This document shows, piece by piece, positions 1 through 4,734 of a stretch of DNA of 5,646 bases. Location of the stretch: NCBI GenBank assembly GCA_002506705.1, contig DAYA01000048.1, positions 12,961 through 18,606 of the forward strand. The letters are read 5' to 3'. This stretch comes from Euryarchaeota archaeon UBA550 (lineage in GTDB: Archaea; Thermoplasmatota; Poseidoniia; Poseidoniales; Poseidoniaceae). The first letter of the stretch is position 1, and each line of letters starts with the position of its first letter. Both the position numbers and the translations under genes were made by a program. Below the pieces are notes generated by a model. The model had not been told where the DNA came from, made no database searches, and saw nothing but the letters and a program-made list of their open reading frames with translations.

Positions 1-570
1 TTGGACCCAGAGTCAAACGGAACTGGCGACAAGGAATACGATGAAGATGATGTAGAATTCTACGGTGGGGACAGAGATGTTCTTGATTCAAAACAGAGCT
101 CTGAAGACGAAATTTCCTCAAACCATGGTCCTGAACTCTATGATCCGGTTGAAGGTGAAACCGCTGTGAACACCAGTAAAGCGCCAAAACCAGTAGGTGC
201 TTATCCTCACGCTAGAAGGGAAGGAGATTTGATCTATCTTTCAGGAGTAGGTCCAAGGCAACCCGGTGACAATTCAATCCCCGGTGGTCCAATCAAAGAT
301 GCATCAGGCAATCCACTAAACTATGATATCAAGGCTCAGACAAGAGCCGTTGTAGATAATATCGCCAGAATTCTAGAGGAAGCAGGTTCCTCAATCGAGA
401 ATGTAATCGATGTTACGTCTTTCTTGGTTGACATGGATAGAGATTTCAAAGGTTACAACGAGGTTTGGGCTGAAACTTTGGGTAAAGTTGGACCTACTAG
501 GACAACATTAGCCATCAGGGCTTTGCCAACACCTATTGCTGTGGAGATGAAAGTTATCGCAAAAGCATAA
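1..570 (+). CDS. RidA/YjgF-family protein, 2-aminomuconate deaminase-like, with acidic N-terminal extension; probably 5'-partial
   Basis: Residues about 56-189 form a complete RidA-fold domain. RidA proteins are small trimeric cytosolic enzymes that hydrolyse enamines and imines; the 2-aminomuconate deaminase branch acts in tryptophan/kynurenine-type ring breakdown. Aligned from memory to E. coli RidA, the active-site positions are kept: Tyr68 (Tyr17), Gly82 (Gly31), Arg167 (Arg105) and Glu182 (Glu120), with the same 15-residue Arg-Glu spacing. The runs QTRAV, GYNEVW and GPTRTT point to the 2-aminomuconate-deaminase-like branch; the exact substrate is not certain. Residues 1-55 are not part of the fold and are very acidic (19 Asp/Glu, 3 Lys/Arg). 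The first codon, TTG, is at the window edge, so the frame may continue upstream as a linker from another domain. No in-frame ATG precedes the domain. A GTG at 166-168, about 9 bases after GAAGGTG, could start a normal-sized 134-residue RidA. Confidence 0.85.
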   Translation: MDPESNGTGDKEYDEDDVEFYGGDRDVLDSKQSSEDEISSNHGPELYDPVEGETAVNTSKAPKPVGAYPHARREGDLIYLSGVGPRQPGDNSIPGGPIKDASGNPLNYDIKAQTRAVVDNIARILEEAGSSIENVIDVTSFLVDMDRDFKGYNEVWAETLGKVGPTRTTLAIRALPTPIAVEMKVIAKA

Positions 571-582
571 CTTCCTTTTTCC
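571..582 (+). terminator. T-rich tract after the RidA-like gene
   Basis: A pyrimidine tract with five consecutive T directly follows the TAA stop. Euryarchaeal RNA polymerase can terminate on T-rich non-template stretches without a hairpin, so this could end the RidA-like transcript. The tract is short and no stem precedes it, so the call is weak. Confidence 0.3.
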
Positions 583-608
583 GGGGATAAATGTTAGCGA
601 AGTGTAGC

Positions 609-616
609 AATAAATA
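609..616 (+). promoter_or_regulatory. TATA-like element upstream of the permease gene
   Basis: The sequence AATAAATA resembles an archaeal TATA box. Transcription would start about 25 bases downstream, near 640, giving a leader of roughly 60 bases. A second TATA-like stretch, GTTATAGG at 651-658, would instead give a leader of about 20 bases. No clear BRE precedes either, so which one is used, if any, cannot be decided by eye. Confidence 0.22.
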
Positions 617-641
617 ACTACTCTTGCCTGCTCACAAGCAT

Positions 642-654
642 TAACACAGTGTTA
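642..654 (+). promoter_or_regulatory. Perfect dyad TAACAC-A-GTGTTA, candidate operator
   Basis: Two perfect 6-base inverted arms flank a single central base, 43 bases before the permease start codon. The right arm overlaps the TATA-like GTTATA at 651-656. A dimeric regulator bound here would be placed to block TBP or polymerase. Lrp/AsnC-type proteins are plausible regulators of amino acid transporters, but no regulator gene is in the window. The symmetry is seen directly; the operator role is inference. Confidence 0.35.
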
Positions 655-685
655 TAGGTCATAAACCGGAAACATTGATTGTTCT

Positions 686-690
686 GGAGG
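686..690 (+). promoter_or_regulatory. Shine-Dalgarno site of the permease gene
   Basis: GGAGG, complementary to the 3' end of 16S rRNA, lies 7 bases before the ATG at 698-700. It fixes this ATG as the start. Its first two G can also pair with C666-C667 in a possible leader hairpin. Confidence 0.8.
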
Positions 691-697
691 AATCTGA

Positions 698-2113
698 ATG
701 GACATTAAATCCACAACAGACAAACTTCTGAAGGGAGACATCGGAGGTGTTGTTTCCGATGTCAAATACACAATCGAGAGGTCGCTTGGATTGGTCGGCC
801 TAATCATTGTAACAGTTGCTGCTAGCATAGGTTCCGGCCTATTCGTTCTACCTTCCTTTGCTGCCGCCATCATGGGTCCGGGTATTTGGCTTGCTTTCCT
901 ATTGGCTGGTTTGGTGTTCTTACCAGGCACATTGTCGAAATCAGAATTGGCATCTGCGATGCCAGACAATGGTGGCGCATACCTCTATCTTGACCGTTCA
1001 TTTGGACATTTAATCGGAACGATTGGTGGTCTGGGACTATGGGCATCTTTCTTGTTGAAGTCCGCATTTGCTCTAATCGGGTTTTCTGCGTACATGTATG
1101 CTGTGACAGAATATCTAGACATTTCAACAAATTCAACGTTGTTGATTATGCTTGCATTAGCTCTCATCACTTTCCTGAACATTCTTGGAATAAAGAAAGT
1201 GAAAGCCTTCCAAACTCCTATTCTAGCGCTAACTGTTGCGCTCATTGTGATTGTCTGTATCATTCAATTATTCGATGCTAACTTCGATTTGTCAAGGCCG
1301 ATTGATGGTGCATTTGATGTCACAAAAAATGACCCAGCATTAGTAGCAGAAGCAGCAGCTCTAGTGTTTGTTGCCTACGCAGGAATTTACAAGGCTGGTG
1401 CAATCGGTGGAGAGGTAAAGGAACCGGAAAAGAATCTTCACTACGGGATGTTGATTTCTTTATTGGTAATCACACTCTTCTACGTCATTGTATCAATTAT
1501 AATGATGGCATCGGTCGAGGGAGAGTGGTGGTTGCAGGACGGGTCTCCCAGAGAAGACCCGATCTTTGCCTTCTTTGATGCAGTAGCATCGACTAGGGTA
1601 GGAATTATTCTCGCTCTATTGGCAGTTCTCACAATGATATCTGGTGCGCTGTCTGGTCTACTTGCAGCGTCGAGATTCTTGTTCGCAATGGCAAAAGACA
1701 AACTTCTTCCCGACTCACTAAGTGAAACAAATAACAAATTCGAAACACCTCATTGGGCAATTATCCTGACCGCTGTTACAATGGCGGTTTGTATCTTGAC
1801 ACTTCCAGTCAAGGACGTGGCTAAACTTGCATCTGGTTTCCAAATAATGGTCATCGTCGCACTAAACGTGAGCGTTATCATTCTTAGAAGAGAGGATAAT
1901 GGTACAGATTGGTACCAGCCGACATTCAAGTCTCCTCTATATCCCTACGTCCAAATTTTCGGTACTATCGCTGGAGCATACCTTGTGGTAATCATGGGTT
2001 CAAAGGCGATTATTGGAGCGGCTGCAGCGGTGATAATTGGTGTATCAACATACTACATCTACGGAAAGAAAAATTTCGAACCCGCAACACATCTAGAAGC
2101 CTCTGAAGATTGA
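698..2113 (+). CDS. APC-superfamily amino acid permease
   Basis: This is an integral membrane transporter of 471 residues, the normal length for a 12-helix APC (amino acid-polyamine-organocation) carrier. Such carriers take up or exchange amino acids by proton or substrate coupling. Hydrophobic segments fit 12 helices at about 32-55, 62-83, 104-137, 147-164, 171-192, 217-236, 249-271, 300-332, 351-370, 374-396, 412-434 and 436-455. Family signatures are visible: IGSGLF at 44-49 in the unwound part of helix 1; EL-x3-MPDNGGAY at 83-95 after helix 2; the FVAYAGIYKAGAIGGEVKEP region at 224-243 in helix 6 and the following loop; and SRFLFAMAKDKLLP at 325-338 after helix 8. There is no C-terminal UspA domain, which some archaeal relatives carry. 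The substrate cannot be told. A strong Shine-Dalgarno site supports the start. The stop abuts the convergent gene's stop with no gap, so any terminator lies within that gene. Confidence 0.93.
   Translation: MDIKSTTDKLLKGDIGGVVSDVKYTIERSLGLVGLIIVTVAASIGSGLFVLPSFAAAIMGPGIWLAFLLAGLVFLPGTLSKSELASAMPDNGGAYLYLDRSFGHLIGTIGGLGLWASFLLKSAFALIGFSAYMYAVTEYLDISTNSTLLIMLALALITFLNILGIKKVKAFQTPILALTVALIVIVCIIQLFDANFDLSRPIDGAFDVTKNDPALVAEAAALVFVAYAGIYKAGAIGGEVKEPEKNLHYGMLISLLVITLFYVIVSIIMMASVEGEWWLQDGSPREDPIFAFFDAVASTRVGIILALLAVLTMISGALSGLLAASRFLFAMAKDKLLPDSLSETNNKFETPHWAIILTAVTMAVCILTLPVKDVAKLASGFQIMVIVALNVSVIILRREDNGTDWYQPTFKSPLYPYVQIFGTIAGAYLVVIMGSKAIIGAAAAVIIGVSTYYIYGKKNFEPATHLEASED
2065..2073 (-). terminator. 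T-tract downstream of the Ig-like gene, inside the permease gene
   Basis: Read on the minus strand this is TTTTTCTTT, about 40 bases beyond the stop of the large Ig-like gene and inside the last codons of the permease. With no intergenic space, it is the nearest sequence that could act as a hairpin-independent archaeal terminator for the minus-strand transcript. It also simply encodes Lys-rich residues of the permease tail, so the role is inference. Confidence 0.3.
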
Positions 2114-2116
2114 TCA
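2111..2116. other. Abutting convergent stop codons in a shared palindrome (TGATCA)
   Basis: The permease ends with TGA at 2111-2113. The minus-strand Ig-like gene ends with TGA read from 2116 to 2114. The two stops touch with no base between and neither frame overlaps the other. The 3' untranslated part of each messenger must therefore be antisense to the coding end of the other gene. Confidence 0.95.
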
Positions 2117-4699
2117 AGAAACTCTTGTCCATTCTCCAGTTTCACTAACTAGCCACGAAGTCAACTCACCTGTTGAGTCCACATACCAACCAGTCTTGCC
2201 TTGTTCTGTACCGGGTGCTGCCTGCATGACTCCAGTCTTCTTTGCTTCTGCAGCAAGTCTTGCGCGTAAGTCTTCCCCTGATTCCTTCTTTTCGGTCGGT
2301 GCAGGAGTAGTCTCTTCGACGACGGTTTGGGTTTGCTCATGTTGAACTTCATACAAGTCAGAATCATCGTTCTCTGATTCTTCCTCTTCTTCAAACTCAT
2401 CTTCCCATTCATAATCGTCCTGAGATTCTCCCTTCATCCTGCGGATAAGTACAACCATTATCGCAATGAAAAGGAATATTATCATTGAAACCATTGTTAG
2501 AGCTGTATTGGAGTCACCCAATCCGCCTCCAAACAAAACAGCCTCAACGTCAAAGAATCTCTGCGCGATTAAATCATTCCAGTAAACATTGCAGGAGTGC
2601 GAATCTCCTGCTTGGTCTATTGATAACTCGTGAGTATCTGCAGCAAGATGCGATACAGACCCAGCAGTACACTTGAAGGTGACTTCATCACTTGGAACTT
2701 CAATCCTGTTACCTGCTTGGTCGATTGCATGAATTCTGATAATCATGCTACCTCCTTCTTCTGGATTACTTTCAGAAATTTCAGCGAGTAATCTCACAGG
2801 TTCACCATGGGATACATTCACAGTTATGTCTGAAACAGCGGAACCGGTTCTCATACGGAGGTTCCATTCTCCAGTTTGTCCTCCCTCGACTATCCAGTAC
2901 CCGTCACCCTCTGATGATGGGGTTACTACTCCTAATGGGTCATCGAATTCGAAATCAACTTCGGATGCTAATGCTGAATTGCCATGGACATCAGTTGTAG
3001 TGATTTGAATTTCGATCCCGTAGCCGCTGTCTACGGAAATGCCTTCATCATGGCTGGTGGATATGTACCTTGGAGTACCGGCAATGACTTCTACATCGGT
3101 TATTGCGAATACGCCTTGAGCCATCGCTCTTATCTCATGCATTCCAATTGACTTTGGCGCCCAATTGTCTCCAGCAAGCCTGACCTCCATTGTCATGTCA
3201 ATATCATCAATTATCCAAGTGATGGGTACGTTGTCAACTTCGTTACCATACTCGTCCTCGAATACGGGATTTAGAGACAAAACATCATCCGAAGCAACTC
3301 TTGTTCCGCTTTCTGGGAGAATTATTCTTGCTAAATCTCCGTGGAGTATTGGTAAAATTTTCTCGGTTTCATGGACGACCTGTGTTTCATTATCGAACCA
3401 AACCGCGGAAATCGAGTAGTTTCCAATTGGGCCAGGTCTCAATTCATACCAGTCTCCCTGGTCAGTTGGTGATAATTCAGGAGCAATTGTCCATGCTCCA
3501 TCAACCGAGCGAATGTTTCCAGCAGCATCGTGGGCAGCAATCGATGCAACAATCAAGTCACCTGAACGGAGTACATTTTCTGATAGCAAGACCTCGATCC
3601 CACTAATCTCTCCTTGAACGACATTAACGAGAATTGTGGATGAAAATCCTTGGTCTTGAACTCCAATTGTCCAATTACCAATCGAGGATGGAATCCATTT
3701 TACCTTCCCTTGTTCAACGAATAAAGAACCAGTTGGTACAGACCAGTTGGCTAGTGGAATTTCTACCTCACCGTTGTTACCCAGAATGTCTGAGCGGATT
3801 GCTGATAGAGGTACTACGGAACCTGCACGTACCTCTGTGCTCTCAATACCAATGCTAAGGCCAGTGGCTTGGGCTGGGAGAACACGAATTGTTCCGCTTC
3901 CAAATGCGCCCGAACTACTGTTTACACTTATGTTCCAGACACCGGGTGCGTTAGCAAAGAATAGTCCAGTTGGAGATATTGTACCATTCTCAACTTGCCA
4001 TGTGAGACTACCTGCTTTGGAGATTCCGACTTCATTTCCGTGAGAATCTTTCGCAATTGGGAATATGTGTTGGGTGGTGCCACTTTGGACCGTTAATCCG
4101 TATGGGATCTCCAATGTCGATGGTTGTCCAGCCTCGATATTGAATGATACTTGAAGTTCTAATTCGAAGTATATGATTCGCAGGATAGCATGCCCTATTT
4201 GGTCGGGTTGCCAAGTCATGTTTTGGTGGTCAATGTGACCATTTTGACTTCTGTATGTCAAATCCCCCGGTACTGCGTTTCCAGCTCTATCAACCAGGGT
4301 TGCGTTCAGATTAATTGTGTCATCAATACTGACGTTTGTTTGGTTATACATGGACTTGATTTCAAACGGGTATCCTCTCGTTACCTCAATTGATGTTGTG
4401 GAGTTGACACCTCCACTTTCTGCTGTGATAATTGTAATTCCAATCATTCCAGGAGTGAATAATCCAGTTGAATCAATGTGTCCAGACGTTGTACTCCAAT
4501 TAACAGGGCTGGAGATAATTGAACCACTAGAATCTTTGACAGTTGCACTAAGTTGTACAACTTGGTCCGTACTAACAGAGTATTGGTGTTGGCCAATCGT
4601 GATGCTTGATGGAGTTGAGGCAATTACTGGTGCTGCGATTTGCACTAGAATTAACCCAATCAACACAGCAACCGATAATCTCTTCACCGTTATCCCCAA
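2114..4699 (-). CDS. Large secreted, membrane-anchored Ig-like repeat protein with acidic cytoplasmic tail
   Basis: This is a predicted cell-surface protein of 861 residues from TTG, or 857 from the GTG at 4687-4685. A signal peptide (KR at 6-7, hydrophobic 8-22, likely cut after Ala-Ser near 28) leads into about eight Ig-like repeats at 29-720. One transmembrane helix follows at about 733-753, then Arg-Arg-Met-Lys (cytoplasmic side), an acidic stretch at 761-781 (15 of 21 are Asp/Glu), a linker, and a terminal motif with Trp838, Trp849 and Trp857. The layout implies an extracellular stalk, an adhesin or a surface-layer component; no catalytic motif is seen. The only cysteines are 677 and 703, both in the last repeat. 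Fourteen N-x-S/T sequons all lie outside the membrane. GTG may be the true start: GGGG lies 6 bases before it, and the product then begins Met-Lys-Arg. Function is unknown; surface location is well supported. Confidence 0.88.
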   Translation of the reverse strand: MGITVKRLSVAVLIGLILVQIAAPVIASTPSSITIGQHQYSVSTDQVVQLSATVKDSSGSIISSPVNWSTTSGHIDSTGLFTPGMIGITIITAESGGVNSTTSIEVTRGYPFEIKSMYNQTNVSIDDTINLNATLVDRAGNAVPGDLTYRSQNGHIDHQNMTWQPDQIGHAILRIIYFELELQVSFNIEAGQPSTLEIPYGLTVQSGTTQHIFPIAKDSHGNEVGISKAGSLTWQVENGTISPTGLFFANAPGVWNISVNSSSGAFGSGTIRVLPAQATGLSIGIESTEVRAGSVVPLSAIRSDILGNNGEVEIPLANWSVPTGSLFVEQGKVKWIPSSIGNWTIGVQDQGFSSTILVNVVQGEISGIEVLLSENVLRSGDLIVASIAAHDAAGNIRSVDGAWTIAPELSPTDQGDWYELRPGPIGNYSISAVWFDNETQVVHETEKILPILHGDLARIILPESGTRVASDDVLSLNPVFEDEYGNEVDNVPITWIIDDIDMTMEVRLAGDNWAPKSIGMHEIRAMAQGVFAITDVEVIAGTPRYISTSHDEGISVDSGYGIEIQITTTDVHGNSALASEVDFEFDDPLGVVTPSSEGDGYWIVEGGQTGEWNLRMRTGSAVSDITVNVSHGEPVRLLAEISESNPEEGGSMIIRIHAIDQAGNRIEVPSDEVTFKCTAGSVSHLAADTHELSIDQAGDSHSCNVYWNDLIAQRFFDVEAVLFGGGLGDSNTALTMVSMIIFLFIAIMVVLIRRMKGESQDDYEWEDEFEEEEESENDDSDLYEVQHEQTQTVVEETTPAPTEKKESGEDLRARLAAEAKKTGVMQAAPGTEQGKTGWYVDSTGELTSWLVSETGEWTRVS
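2117..2200 (-). other. C-terminal Trp-containing tail motif of the large Ig-like protein
   Basis: The last 28 residues (834-861) follow the pattern G-W-Y-x-D-x3-G-x4-W-x7-W-T, using Trp838, Tyr839, Asp841, Trp849 and Trp857. This recalls the short DUF2510-type motif of bacterial membrane proteins (GWYxDPxG...WDGxxWT), recalled from memory and not searched. It lies on the cytoplasmic side after an acidic linker, so a docking or protein-binding role is plausible. The upstream neighbour ends in a comparable Trp-rich segment. Confidence 0.5.
2441..2503 (-). other. Transmembrane anchor of the large Ig-like protein
   Basis: Residues 733-753 are an uninterrupted run of Ala, Leu, Ile, Met, Val and Phe with two Ser/Thr. 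Arg-Arg-Met-Lys follows directly, so by the positive-inside rule the C-terminal tail is cytoplasmic and the Ig-like repeats are outside. Confidence 0.85.
2540..4615 (-). repeat. Array of about eight degenerate Ig-like (bacterial Ig/cadherin-type) protein repeats
   Basis: Units of about 80-90 residues recur at roughly 29-107, 111-191, 193-278, 279-364, 365-455, 456-542, 543-633 and 635-720. Most carry an Asp-x2-Gly-Asn or similar turn (for example 137-141, 218-222, 391-395, 482-486, 570-574, 660-664), then a Trp/Phe strand, a Gly, and a closing G-x3-I strand before a short link such as GYP, GQP, GTP or GEP. Repeats 1 and 3 are closest, sharing Ile-x2-Thr-Gly-Leu-Phe. The copies are diverged at DNA level, so this is an old array and not a recent tandem expansion. 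Confidence 0.75.
4694..4697 (-). promoter_or_regulatory. Possible ribosome binding site favouring a GTG start at 4687
   Basis: Read on the minus strand, GGGG lies 6 bases before GTG (4687-4685). The longer reading from TTG at 4699-4697 has only a weak GAG-type site before it. Starting at GTG gives Met-Lys-Arg-Leu-Ser before the hydrophobic core, a standard signal-peptide beginning, and shortens the protein by four residues. Confidence 0.4.
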
Positions 4700-4719
4700 T
4701 TTCTCTAAACTTTCAATCG

Positions 4720-4733
4720 TAGTATAGGTTTCG
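4720..4733 (-). promoter_or_regulatory. BRE/TATA-like promoter in the gap between the two Ig-like genes
   Basis: On the minus strand the 35-base gap reads CGAAA (4733-4729), CC, then TATACTA (4726-4720). This resembles an archaeal BRE followed by a TATA box. Transcription would start about 26 bases past the TATA centre, near 4697, at or just after the TTG codon. The large Ig-like gene could therefore be transcribed on its own with a very short leader, in addition to read-through from the upstream gene. Confidence 0.4.
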
Positions 4734-4734
4734 A

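Noticed and set aside
652..1263. Several 80-105 codon minus-strand frames opposite the permease
   Set aside because: The plus-strand permease has family motifs and a Shine-Dalgarno site throughout this stretch; the antisense frames overlap one another and show no domain features.
2115..2127. Small inverted repeat CAAGA-AAC-TCTTG just after the permease stop, as a terminator
   Set aside because: The stem is only five base pairs, has no T-tract after it, and lies in codons of the convergent gene, so it is probably chance.
2161..3858. Short frames on both strands within the large Ig-like gene
   Set aside because: All fall inside the repeat region or tail of one continuous gene and have compositions expected of out-of-frame translation.
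4317..4727. 136-codon plus-strand open frame opposite the start of the large Ig-like gene
   Set aside because: It lies wholly antisense to a well-supported gene with a signal peptide and Ig-like repeats, resembles no known family, and has no convincing ribosome site. It is best read as a shadow frame.
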